In this document: positions 52,146 to 64,000 of the stretch, one piece after another | Layout: the number at the start of each line of letters is the position of its first letter | Numbering within the stretch: position 1 is the first letter of the stretch | Origin: Leptasterias polaris | Lineage: Eukaryota > Echinodermata > Asteroidea > Forcipulatida > Asteriidae | Direction: 5' to 3' | Assembly (NCBI GenBank): GCA_037783415.1 | Contig: JAZGTN010000043.1 | Span: 434,001-498,000 of the forward strand | DNA: 64,000 nt | Program-made: the position numbers and the translations under genes | Notes under the pieces: generated by a model | The model's input: the letters and a program-made list of their open reading frames with translations, nothing else | Database searches by the model: none | What the model was told of the DNA's origin: nothing

Positions 52146-55100
52146 TCAAGATGATTGGTTGGTGTTAGTAATTAGTGTACTTTTTTGCTTGGTGTTTATG
52201 TTTCCACAAACTCAGAAAATCTACTATTTAAAAAGCAAAACTTGTTTCCCCTCTTCTCCTTGAGAGGAGCCAGTCGTGTATTGTAGATAGCCAGGGTGGT
52301 GAAACAGTGGCAGTGAGAGTTGTGTACATTTACAGTATGTGCAGCACTTATTAAAAAAAAGCTTCTCTCATGTGACAGCCCTGAGGCCGTCTTAATGAGA
52401 CGGGAGGTTAGAGGGAATTGAACTCACAGTGATCAGAACAACAAGGGATGAGCGGAGGAAGAGGAATTCAATCTCCCATTTCTTGGGGTATTTGTTTTAT
52501 GGATGAGGGTATCCGATGACATTGTCTGGGGGCGGGGGAGGGAGGTAAATCCCTTCCGTCCGGACACAAATGTGTACTCTTAACCTACTTGCATCGATTT
52601 AGGAGATTAAGAAATGGGATAAGTCATAAAGAAAGTTCCAGGTTTTTTAGGAATTTCTCATTTGAATAAATGTTTTTCACAAGGTGCAGCAAAATTCGAT
52701 CGTTGAAACTTTTAGTCTGGAGTAGGCAATGCAGCACTTGTACAGCATCAGGCCTTAAAGGGATTTAAGAGCGTGACAATTTTATCTTGGTAAGGCACGT
52801 CTGTATGTGTCTGTTGTAAATTTAATTGAATTTATGTCGTAAATTATGTTGTAATGTATGAAGAGCTGTAGGGATAGCCCCAATGGAAACAAGCTCTAAC
52901 AGTTTGGTCATACCCTGGAAGAAGAAATATACAAGTATTTAATAAATAAGCAACAAGCGTGTTTGTAAAGCGTACAGAGAAAATAAGATTTTCTTTCGGA
53001 ACATTTTGCAGCAAGGCATACCTCAGGAGCAAAGACGGTATGGGAGCAGAAGGTGGCAGCAGAATGTTAAGTAAGTTTCAATTGTTTGTATGTACCGGTT
53101 CTGAGAATAGTGAATTTACCTGATTTGTTTGCTGCCACCTAGCATCCTAATTGTTTGGTCGGTATTAGACTGGTCCCCTGTCTGTATCCGAAAGGATAAA
53201 GACAGCCACTCGTATTACAAACCCAATGGTTTCATTAGATAGACATAATTATACATGCAAGGACACATAACTTCCGGATCGATCACGCTGATAGTATTTA
53301 TAACACACACAAGTGGTGTGTGCGCACGATTACAGGCACACAGTAGTGTTTGCGCGCAGACACGCACAGTATTAAGCCATGCAAGGTCCAAGCTACATCT
53401 GGCATGATGCTGTCAGGTTGTAAGGCAAGTATTTGTCAGTATTCATGGGCCTCGAAACGTGACGTCAGATGTTCGGGCTACCATTGGGACCAATACTATA
53501 TCTTTGAAGTGAAAGGTGATTTAGCTGTGCAAAAAACGACTTCACAAACATACAGGTACCTACATGTACCTACACAGGTTGCTTAGGAATAATAAGGAAT
53601 TCCACACTACACTGTATTAGGCTCTTGGGATACAGTACAACCATGTAGAGTAAATAGGAAAATGGACTCAGTTCGATCCAAACCGGACTTTCGTCAGAGC
53701 TGTATACTCTTGGACCTTGTACATGTACATGTACATACGAACAGTTCACTGTAATTTGTTATCATTGAGATGATGGTTTGAACCAAACCTCAAGAGACCA
53801 GCTCTTGGCCTTCTACGACCACAAGTCTATTACAAGACCATAAAATACCTAAGCCAAGTTCATCGGTTAAAAAACAAAACAAAACAGAACCCCATAACTT
53901 CTGCTACCCACATTCAAACCACCTGTTGTGTGTATTGATTGATGCAATTTTAAATTTCAACAAACTGGTTACATACCACAAGAGTGTTTCCCAGGATAGA
54001 CCCTCTTGCCATTTGAGCAGGTGCCAAAAACCTGAACGAGTCCCGAGAGGTCTCAGGTGAATCTAGGTGAATTATTTTGTTTTTATTCAGAATCTTAATC
54101 CAAAGTCTGGTATGTTTACTGTATATGGCAACCATCAATCACATTCAATGCTGGCGCCAAACCAAAGTTTCCTACCTTTCTTTTTCTTATTACCGGTAAG
54201 CCTTAATGGTTGGTCTTACCAAAGCACAATTTGCATAAAATTACCTGCCTCTTACAATACAATTGAAAATACAGCATGCACACAATGACTTGCCCATGTG
54301 GGACAAATTTAACTGGACAATTTTTCTTTTTTATTGTTGTTTTGTGTGGACAGAGTTTCCTTTGTAAGGGAGTTCTGTGTGAGATCGAGAAAAAATAAAA
54401 CCAAGTAAAACCCCCCCCAAAAAAATAAATTTAAAAACCACATGAATGGTACAAGGTCAGTTTGAATCCATTGTATCCCCAATAGTATTGGCTAAAGCAT
54501 TGAGGAGACTGACTCAATTCACTTGGGAGGTTTCTTGGTTGTTTAGAACTCTGCACGGCTCGTTCCGAGAGGTGGTGCCAGAGAACAAAAACCAGCGCCT
54601 TTTAGAATGGTCCGTTTACACCGACACTTGGTGTAAAGGCAGAGTAAAAAGTACATTAAACTTTGCTCTCTTAATTCCAGTAAGAAATTCTGAGACACTA
54701 AATAGCAAGCCTGAAGTGCAGTGACCGTTGCGGAGAAGTTAATTCAATTTGATTTAACAAGATTAATTTTTTATCGGCATATCCCTTTCTTCATATCCGA
54801 TCTCTCATATCCAAACAAACCTGTTAGATATTCATTTTACAAGTCTGCCTTCTCTTTCAGTGAGCCACATCTTGTGAAATATTATTAAAAACAATCCATC
54901 CAGTGCAGATGAGAACTTGAGGATCTCATATTTTAACACTGTACTATTACAATATAGCAAGATTTAGAACAGAAAATAGAATTTGCTGTTGGAAACTGCC
55001 TACCAACCAAAAAGGACTTAAATCTAAGATTTAGAACAGAAAGAAAGTGAACCTGTAGAAACAACAGTCAAAATGAGCAATAACATGATCCTGGTTTTAT

Positions 55101-55200
55101 AGGGCTGCAGTGCTTTAAGCACAAGTAGCTTAGCACACATACAGACAAATTTGCTTACCACAATAAGGTTACCAATCAAAGGACACTCACATTTTTGACC
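52146..55200. other. 3-kb non-coding stretch
   Basis: It holds a GTACAT run at 53,718-53,738 (three units). No exon or known repeat seen. Confidence 0.6.
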
Positions 55201-55481
55201 AGGGGCCAATTTCATAGAGATGCTTAACAGCCGACTTTGTGCTTACTGCCTGAGTTTCCATTTCATAACGCTGCTAACTGTAAGCACACAAAAAGGTATG
55301 CTAACCTTCCGGTTACTGTATACAGCTTACTGTATGAAAATGAATGACATAACAATGCAAATGCATGCTGAGCCCAATTTTCTTGCTAACCTGTGAAATA
55401 CGCTGATGCTTAAGCAAATTTGTCTACTATTGTTTGCACACAAATTTGCTTATCATTAAGCAGTGCCATGAAATTGGCCAC
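55201..55481. mobile_element. Foldback element I
   Basis: GGGGCCAATTTCATAGAGATGC at the left and GCCATGAAATTGGCC at the right. The interior is duplicated in part (CATTTCATAACGCTGCTAAC). Confidence 0.75.
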
Positions 55482-57454
55482 AGTTGCCTACTTATTTTAC
55501 TTAGTGGTGAATTGGTAAGCAACATTTTCTGCTTTAAACAGCTCCATAAAAGTAGGCCAAGGAAGAAATGGCATTCTTTTTCTTTGTCATTTATATACTC
55601 CCACTTCAAGAAGAGTCCAAACTCAACAGCTCTTTTTACAAACAGTCCTAAATAATATTACCCCAAAATGGGAAGCTCAATTAAATATTTAAAAGCTGAC
55701 ACAAAAACTACCAACAATAAAACCCATAGTCTTCATTTTCTTCTTTATTGGTATGCTCAAACTTCATGAAGAATCAAAACTTAGTTTTTGAAGCACTTAA
55801 ATTTAGAATCAGTCATAAATGATAATGTACTCCAAACAAGAATCTCAATTGAATATTCAAAAACTGACACAAAAACTACAGTACTAATATTATTTTGAGG
55901 GACTTTAAATATAAAGAGAGAAAGAGAAGGGGGGGGGGGGGATGAGAGGACGATTGCCTCCTTCTTACTATAAGATACACTGTAGATAAAAAAGCCTCTT
56001 CACCACAGTATATAAGATTATGGCTGAGTGCAATGCTCTCGGCAAGGTTACTTGGAACAGATGAATAGAGAAAAGTAGGTGACCATGTTGACACCTTTTC
56101 TCTGTCAGTCCATATTTGAACTGGAGCTGAAGTGAGGATGTTGGAGATGCTTGTGCTCTGTCAGTTCCCCAAGTCTTGATGTAATACCATTACACTCGGG
56201 GCAATATATTTCCTGAGCCTCTTGAGTGCTTTGAGGCTAGTTGCTGTGGCTACAAGCATATGTGGCAATTTTTTCAAAGGTAGTTGGAGATAAGAAAGTG
56301 TTTTTTCCATGAGTTTCAGGGTTTGTATGAAATATGTAGGTCTCTGCACTGCAGGTTACACAAGCGACTAGATTTGTTTGGGTTGGATGGAGTAGACTTG
56401 AGTAAGCTCTTTGAGTGGATATGGTGCTACTAAGTGGATGTGCTGTTTTCTAACAATTATTTTTAAGACATTGTGGGAACTACATAGAGGGCACAAAATC
56501 ATTAAAAATTCACATTTTCTTTCAAAATACTTGAACTTTTGTGGATCATGTGTGATTTTAGATGCGAGTTTGTGTGATGTAAAGTTGTTAAGCATTTTGG
56601 GGAAAATTTCTGGTCTTTCATGTTATTTCATTTCGTTGCATGCTGCCTCACTCCCCTTTGTGGGAAGGGGGGGGGGGCAGGGGGTATGGAGTGTTATGTG
56701 TACAGTATCTGCATGTTTTGGCCAGGCAACTTGTGCATTGGGCAAACATTTTTATTCTCCCTATTAAACACATAACCCCTCCCTTCCAGTAGTGTGCCTC
56801 ATTGCACGTACATTACACAGTACCCGTTTTCAATGCCAGTCAATGGAGTGAGAGAGACCCCTACAGTGCTATTAAAAATCAATCTTATGCAACATTTTCT
56901 TTTCATAATTGATCAATTATTACCCCATTCTTAAATTTCTATTACCATTGGCCTGGAAGGTTTTGGGCAGACAGACTCACTGGCTACCCTCTCTCACAGG
57001 AGCTTCTTTGCCAGGCATTGTGGTCCTTTCTCTATGGTTGAACCATAGAGAAAGGACCATGGTTGAACCAAAGAGCTTCTATGAATGGTATGGGTGGTTC
57101 CATCCATGGTTCCAGTCAGGCTGTAGATCCTGTCGCTGTGAATCAGGGGACAGATTTCATGTTGCATGTAGTGAAGCCATAAACGAGGGAAGCACTCACA
57201 GATTTAACTCATACACAGATTTGTTTTGTTTCGGCTGTTTCTATCAAGCAAATCTTTTACACAATCAACACCTACCATTTAATGATTTCGGACTGGATCC
57301 TTGCTATTTGTTGTCTTAATTGTCAAGCAGTATGTCCATTGCTTCAAGAACTTTTGCCCTAACAGCGATGAGTTTGCATCAAAAGCTTAGCATTAAGGTG
57401 TATTATTGCAATCAAGTTTTAATTATGCAGACCTTGTACTTTCCAGAGGAGAGA
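55482..57454. other. 2-kb non-coding stretch
   Basis: It holds poly(G) at 55929-55941 and near 56,667-56,680, and the palindrome at 57022. Frames of 118 and 136 codons (56411, 56909) have no recognisable features. Confidence 0.55.
57022..57058. repeat. Perfect 18-bp inverted repeat with a 1-nt centre
   Basis: GGTCCTTTCTCTATGGTT and AACCATAGAGAAAGGACC flank a single G. A partial third arm (CCATGGTTGAACC) follows. Confidence 0.95.
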
Positions 57455-57600
57455 GACAATTGCCATGCCCCTGGTCTTTGCCTTGGTGCCCCTTTGAATT
57501 GTTTTTGTACACACTTTCATTTTTTTCACAGAGGTGCCCTTTACTTAGAAAATACTGCATTGCCCTCACAAGAACGAAGTATCAGGCCTGCAAATTGTGT
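57455..57600 (-). repeat. Dispersed repeat G
   Basis: TTTGCCTTGGTGCCCCTTTG, GAGGTGCCCTTTACTTAG and GAACGAAGTATCAGGCCTG match the family. Confidence 0.7.
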
Positions 57601-60511
57601 AAATTTTAAAATTTTGTTCCAACGGCTTCCACCGGACATTTGTGATGGCTTTCCAAACATTCCTGTCCAGCATGCAGTTGCCTTTGTCCTCACAGGTCAG
57701 GTTGGAATCTTCACATAGTTGTTAATGTATATTTTGTTTGGCCTTCCTTTGCGAATTTTACAATTTCACAAAATTGATCTTGTTTGTGATATTATATTTT
57801 TAAGCTATGTTTTCTGCTCAATGATATTTTGGCAGGAAAGAGTCTGCAGTCTAGGCCCAAGTTTATTGAGCCGCTAAACACATCATACATGTGTGTGTAA
57901 AACCTGCGTACCAGAAACAGCGTAACATTCATAAAAACAATTCTCTCATTTGTTTTGTATCCTGATGGTACTGGTAGTAAGATCAATGCTTGGACAAGTG
58001 TCTAGCCATCAAGCCACAGATACGTGTGGCTGCCTGGAGCTCTTCCTCCACTGCCTGTAGGGGGATCCCTGCTGACTTGTAATTATGGATACATGGGGCT
58101 TCAGTGCTGACAAGGAATTCCTGGAGGATTACACCATTCTTTAGGGTGGTGTTTTTATGCCCTTGGAATAAAATGAGTTACACATGGACAATCATAAAGG
58201 ATAACAAAAACATGGCTTCTGTGTAGTTGGGGAATGATAAAACACAGTGTGGCTTTTGTGTGTCTTGGTTATGGTTATACCATAGAGCAAGTCCTTGCTC
58301 TATGGTTTGTACTATTGAGCAAGTCCTTGCTCAATGGTTGTACCATGGATGCATGTAGGAAGAACCCTTGGTTATAATAGCCCCTGTTTCTTCATATCTG
58401 TAAAATAGTCTGCCTCATATTTGGTGTAAACCAACACCAGGCTTCATTATTGCTGGTGCACACGGGGGACTTGACAAAGATGGTAGACCCATGATTAAGT
58501 TTTTCATCACTGGTCTGAAGTGATTTATTAGCAGGAAAGATTTATGGTAAATTTGTAAGAAGGCAAACAAAATAAGAAATAAAATAAAATAAAAATACAT
58601 GGTGTATGAAAGAAGCGATACTCTGAACTCTGGCACACTATGCATCCTCTTCTCTGGACTTATTGTACGCATGTACAGGTTACATTCAGACATTCTTAGA
58701 TCTCAATTCAAATGTTTTTGTTGAATAGCTGAAATTCCTGATTCATTCACCATAATGCTCTTCGGGCAACGCGTGACTGTATTTAAAGAACTGCATACAT
58801 GTAGCTGTAATGCCTTTTTACGGCAATCGCGTGGCCTGGTCTATTTGCTAGCACTGTCAGTGTTTTATCTATCAACCAATACCATGACCTATATGAGATG
58901 ACTATTGCGGGCTAGCATGTCTTCTTCAGTTCCCTTTGAATGCGTAGACAGGTGAAACATCAACTCAACCATCAAATAACATTACGCTTTTGTGCGCCAA
59001 TCGCTGGATAAATTGTTGGGAATCCTAACCTAAAATTCCTCATGCTCCGGAGAATGTTTACAGACAAGGGGATCTATTACCCCTTCCCAGAGAAGTCCCT
59101 TTCCCAACCCCCCAATCCACAAACACAAGCTGAAAGTCTAGCCTGCTAAAAGACACATGATCTCTCTGCTGATGAGCCCTGGCAAACAGTGATGGATCAT
59201 CCCCAGTTAGACCGAGTAGTGTCATTGGCCTGTGCTCTCTACTGCACGGCATGCCTGCTGTCATGCCCCATCAATTTAGTAATTTGTTCAGCAGCATGAT
59301 TAAGTCTGCATTATATTATCGTTTTTCATGCGTTGTCGTACAAAAAAAATTGCAAGATGTCTGAAGTTAAAAGCATGACTGAGTTAACTTTAAAAAAAAT
59401 CTCTTAACTTGAAGCCGCTCTGAGTAAAATTCAATTCTGGTAATTATTTTCATATTTCTGTAAAAATATGTTAAATTTTCACCTGGCTAAGAGTTCACTT
59501 GTAATTTAGTTCTTTCTTGGATTTATGCACTGTTTGTTGTCGTCAATTTCACAAAAAGTTTCATGATGTTTGGTGATAACTCTCGTTGAAATTTAGTAGA
59601 TTGGAACCGAGTATTTTTGGAGCCGAGTTCTGAAGCTGAAGCTGTATTGGGGTGATGTACATTGAACACGTACTACTGGACAAACTGTATTTCACAGGAA
59701 ATGCATAAATGTAAGACGTGATGTGGTGAGATCAATACTTGGTGTTTTTTTTCTCCTCAACGCTGTGCAAGATTTCAATTGGAAAAAGGCTCTTAAAGCC
59801 AGAGTCCTCATACTCAGAAGACGAGCCATTCCAGAAGGCTTGGACTGCAACATCTCTTAAGTCTAAGCTATCCGTAGAGCACCGTTACCAAGCTACAGAA
59901 CTGTCCTCTTAACCCTCATCAATTCTAATGCAAAACCTCCACCCAGGGAGTCTGACTGCTCGCCCCGCTCAGGAGGCACAAGAGAAAAGTGGTACATTAA
60001 GCTCACCTAAATAGATGGATTGCGGAAATGATCTTCGCCACGTGAGCATCAATTAAAAAAGAACTGAACACTTGCGGATGTGCTCTCTAGCTGACTAAGA
60101 GCAGATCCATAAGTTATTTCATTAAGTGGTGGAGTGCATCCAAGATGGACGAGAGAATAGTTGAATGTGCATGAGACCATTTATTAAATCGGGTCTTTTT
60201 TTGAAGTGTATGAAAGCCTCTCCATACATCTATTATCATCCTCAACAAGAAGATGGATGTGTTTGTGACCACATGTGCACAGAGCACTTTACCCCAAAAC
60301 TCAGCATATGTAATGTACTTATCTCCCTATGATATTGTTAAGTTTACTCATCTGCCAGACATTCCTAATTCGGCATGAAAGTTGGAGCTTGTTGGTTTGT
60401 TGAAAGTTGTTGATGTTGGGAGAGAGGTTGCAGTCTGAAGGCATATCAAAGTTTGTTCTGATAACAAGTGGTGGGATAGAATAGAAAAGTAAAAAGTAGG
60501 TTGTGTAATGG
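57601..60511. other. 2.9-kb non-coding stretch
   Basis: Tandem hairpins at 58279-58338. The remainder is unrecognised. Confidence 0.6.
58279..58338. repeat. Two tandem hairpins with compensatory differences
   Basis: ACCATAGAGCAAG-tc-CTTGCTCTATGGT at 58279-58306 is followed by ATTGAGCAAG-tc-CTTGCTCAAT (58314-58335). The A/T change in the left arm is matched in the right arm. Confidence 0.9.
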
Positions 60512-60945
60512 CTATGGCTGTGTGCGAATCAAGCGACTTTGGCCGTGTGCAAATCAAGCGACTATGGCTGTGTGCGAATCAAGCGACTATGGCTGTGTGC
60601 GAATCAAGCGACTATGGCCGTGTGCGAATCAAGTGACTATGGCCGTGTGCGAATCAAGCGACTATGGCTGTGTGCGAATCAAGCGACTATGGCTGTGTGC
60701 GAATCAAGCGACTATGGCTGTGTGCGAATCAAGCGACTATGGCTGTGTGCGAATCAAGCGACTATGGCTGTGAGCGAATCAAGCGACTATGGCTGTGTGC
60801 GAATCAAGCGACTATGGCTGTGTGCGAATCAAGCGACTATGGCTGTGTGCGAATCAAGCGACTATGGCTGTGTGCGAATCAAGCGACTATGGCTGTGTGC
60901 GAATCAAGCGACTATGGCTGTGTGCGAAACAAGCTACTATGACTG
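60512..60945 (+). repeat. 25-bp minisatellite, about 17 units
   Basis: The unit is CTATGGCTGTGTGCGAATCAAGCGA with few variants (GGCCGTG, AAGTGAC, GTGAGC). Because 25 is not a multiple of three, one open frame cycles through three unit readings; the stop-free frames are not evidence of a gene. It ends in a degraded unit (GAAACAAGCTACTATGACTG). Confidence 0.96.
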
Positions 60946-63279
60946 CGAATCATTGGCTGTGGCCGTTGGCTCCACGTTGAATAATAGGCCTTTTAAGCGA
61001 TCTGACCAAAGTGACTGCCAAAGCCATTAATTCGGAAAAAGTCACAGGCTAGGAATTTTGTAGAGGCATGGCTACTCACTTTAATCAAAAAGGTATATTG
61101 AAACATGTTTTAGCATCATGCAATCATTCAATAACTGTACAGTTACATTCTATCCAAATAGATTTTAAAAAGACCTTTCACTATGCAGGCATTTTCTACA
61201 AGCCTGGGTTATCTTTGATAGTTGCTTAAATCAGTTTTCTTGTTTTGTTGTCATACATGTTTACCAGGTTTCGTAAAAAAAATTGTCATTTGGGTCATTT
61301 TGTAAGTTCATTTGTTATATAATTTTTTACTCTCACTTATTTACATATGCTTCAATGGATCCCTTACATAATGACGTCACAAGCTAAACACCGCCCTCAC
61401 TGAGATCATTGAAGACCTATCTTTGGCCGAGAGTTGTGCACGACATGTACACACGTTTCATTGTTCGACATCAGCGATGGCGGCCGATGTAATCTGTATG
61501 CACGGAAACATGTACTATTGTTTTTTATTGAATTTGTTGGCTATGTTTTACTCTAACATTATGTCATTATTCTCAATTAATTGTCTATCATCAATATAGC
61601 TATATCCAAACAGAGTATTCCCAAAGTTCTCATGTATACATATTACTGTATTAAGATACTGCTACATGAAGTTCATTGTAGTCAATGACGAATGTTTTAT
61701 TATTTACGTTTCCCAACAACAAATTTCAAACAAACAGGTGCAAATTATATTACAGTGAAATGAAATATTGATCCGGCCTTCCCCTGTTCTTGAAAGTTGT
61801 TTTGATATTTCCAGACAGAAAGGAAATTTATACACGCACACAAAAACAAACAAACAGAACCCCACACCAACTGTTCAATTTCAAGCTTGAAACTGGTTCA
61901 GACCGCAGAATGGCCTAACCTTGTTGGTTTCAGAAAATCTATTGACTATATGAAAAATAACATACTTATGAACATGTTCATGAATATGTTGCATGCCTAT
62001 GTTGTAGGTGAAGGTCTCATGGGTGGATGGAATTGAAAGATGTGCACTGAGTGGTTTAGCTTCCATAATTAATGTTTATATGAAGTTTAAACTGAAAAGC
62101 AATTTTCATGTTTTGAACGTGATGTTTATAACAAGTAAATAAAAGAACAAATACATAAAACAATGGACACTTGATTCTCAAAAAGGAAAAAAACAAAAGC
62201 TGTAGGCCTAATTGATTCATCCGTTCTATGTCCCCATGCCTGAGGGAGTTGTTACTTAATAATTTCCATAAATTCACTAAATAAGGTTGCAATGGAATTT
62301 ACATATAAGGCCATGGATTTACTTTCTGTCTTTCTCCAGTATTGTTTTCTGATGCTCTAGAAGAACAAGAATAGCAAGTCCATGTAGGGTTTTTGTTGTT
62401 GTTGTTGTTGTCGTCCATTGTTTGATTGGATTTTGAGAGTACTTAAAAAGCAACAATGCAATTTCAGTATAAGCCTGCATGTTCATTCACATGTTAAACA
62501 CTTTTGGGTGGTATCAGGGACATGTACTTAACAAAAAAATACAACCATTTGAAAAACTGATAATGTTATGGTGGAAAAGTGGTACACCTTATTTTGTTTC
62601 CTACATGTATCATACATGTAGAAATATCCCAAGGATAACCCGAATGGCATTTCACTATAAGAGAAACCTAAAGCACAGATCTTGAGTGAGGGAATACTAC
62701 CCGCGCGGACAGGTTGAATTCTTCAGACAAGGGTCCGATCTATCTAATTGCGTCACATCCTCCAGGTAGTGTCTGCCCTCATCACAAATTCATGTCTTGC
62801 TGCCGGCAGATCCCGCTTCTGCCACCAATCTGCAGGAACCCTCCAATGTCATCACGAAATGATCAGAAATAACAGCATTGATCCACAAGGGTTCGCCCTG
62901 ATGGAATTGCGGCTTCCTCCGGGCAGGTGGGAGACGGCGGCCGCAGATTAGACTGAGAGTGGAAAAAAAGAAAAGAAAAAGAAAGAAAAAAATTGTTGTA
63001 ATGGGATGTAGAGGATTTGAACTTGTCCTTGGATTTGTCGGTTCCTTCAAAGGCAGCTTGGTGTGAACCATTCTTGGACGGATTTGTGATCTTCCTGTGA
63101 GTTTTCCCTTCTTATCGATGCTGCAGGTTTGATCACATTCCTTGTTGATTAACTTGTGTTTCTGAAGGGGGGATTTTGAGGGATAGCAGTCTCTAGCAAA
63201 AACACCTTGCAACACATGACTCATGACATCCCACGTTCTCAACCAAAACTGACTCCTGTTTGTTTCTCGCCTGTTAATA
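60946..63279. other. 2.3-kb non-coding stretch
   Basis: It contains a GTT microsatellite at 62,392-62,411. A 166-codon minus frame (62790-63290) runs through an A/G-rich low-complexity tract and is not supported as a gene. Confidence 0.55.
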
Positions 63280-63606
63280 GCCCTTTTCACACTACCGACG
63301 TTTGATCCGCGTAATTTGGTGACCCATGTTAAAAGTCTCCTACACAGATTTGTATCCTTTCACACTACAACCATCTAACCCAGAGAAAAGTTCACCCAGT
63401 TCCATACTAAGACCGAGATCGGTGAATTAAACCTAGTCCTGGGCATGGTTGAATTTTACGCTGGTTAAGCCAGTTTTGGGTTTGTTAATTCTGAGAAATT
63501 TTAGGCCTTAAGTGTAGTGTGAACACTCCACTTACTCCGGAGAATCTCAGTGTTATTTTTTTCCTTAATACAGATTCTCCTGATTAAAGTGTAGTGTGAA
63601 AGGGGC
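63280..63606. mobile_element. MITE-like element with GCCC(C/T)TTTCACACTAC ends
   Basis: GCCCTTTTCACACTAC at 63280 mirrors GTAGTGTGAAAGGGGC ending at 63606. Internal copies of TCACACTAC and GTAGTGTGAA are also seen. It has no ORF. Confidence 0.8.
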
Positions 63607-64000
63607 AAATGTTGCCATCTCCAACATCAGTTTACATGTGGACCCAGAAATGTTCGCTCAGATGTTTACTTGCATCACAAACGTGTGTGTGTTCCTTCCT
63701 ATTTGCTTGCTTACAAGATCGCATACTTGTCATTCAGCACTTTCTGTAGACTGCTCCTAACCTTTTTGGGTTGAACAAAGAAAATTTGACTAGAATTGCT
63801 CCTAATCTTGTTAGTCTCCAACTCATTATATTTTAACCACAATCCAAGGAGAAGAAATAGGTGTTCTCAGTTGATATTTGTGACACAAACACAACCACAA
63901 AGGCCATATTTGCTGAAAACCTATCAAAAAGTCTTCTTTCTGATTAAGAATTAAGGAGACGAAGAGAGCTGAATGAAAGAGCATTGCACTGAGCAAACAA
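63607..64000. other. Right end of the window
   Basis: A short SINE B tail (GGGTTGAACAAAGAAAATTT) lies at 63769-63790. Nothing else is recognised. Confidence 0.55.

Noticed and set aside
60501..61030. Plus-strand frames of up to 163 codons
   Set aside because: They follow the 25-bp minisatellite and encode only the cyclic repeat peptide.
62790..63290. 166-codon minus-strand frame
   Set aside because: It runs through a low-complexity A/G tract (poly-F in translation) and part of a MITE-like element.

Overview
The window is animal nuclear DNA, most likely from an echinoderm and probably a sea star. This is inferred from short GT-AG exons spread among long AT-rich introns, from many tRNA-derived SINEs and foldback elements of a kind common in echinoderm assemblies, and from protein matches recalled from deuterostome families. 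No database search was possible, so the species is not established.

Left part (226-24,600, minus strand): one large gene, separase (ESPL1), the cysteine protease that cleaves cohesin at anaphase. I rebuilt it exon by exon. There is one probable non-coding first exon (ends at 24,423) and 21 coding exons between 22,960 and 226. Every junction is GT-AG and every phase is compatible, giving 2,319 complete codons. The last exon in the window holds the catalytic dyad, His2269 in a GHG motif and Cys2295 in a GCSS motif, 26 residues apart as in human separase. The final ~70 codons lie beyond position 1. A 2,153-nt exon (6,537-8,689) encodes the charged linker with three separase-type (ExxR) self-cleavage candidates. 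The 5' leader carries upstream ATGs. The promoter region has CCAAT boxes inside a ~100-bp block that is repeated 0.8 kb further upstream.

Middle (24.6-26.6 kb): a CpG-rich stretch leads into a plus-strand first coding exon (26,457-26,539). Its 27 codons resemble the start of the ciliary leucine-rich-repeat protein CFAP410 (C21orf2). The two genes are therefore arranged head to head about 2 kb apart.

Right part (26.6-64 kb): no further coding exon could be supported. It is either a very long first intron of the CFAP410-like gene or intergenic DNA. It holds a 173-bp near-perfect palindrome, a LINE tail, an inverted pair of 612-bp terminal-inverted-repeat elements, several foldback/MITE families, long poly(G)/poly(C) runs, covarying small hairpins, and a 25-bp minisatellite at 60.5 kb.

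Separase introns hold most SINE copies plus three tandem-repeat arrays: a 27-bp composite minisatellite (12.45-13.2 kb) open in all three minus-strand frames, a ~55-bp repeat with perfect hairpins (11.64-12.08 kb), and a degenerate ~18-bp AT-rich array split by nested foldback elements (14.5-15.5 kb). I found no bacterial-type operon, CRISPR array or defence system.
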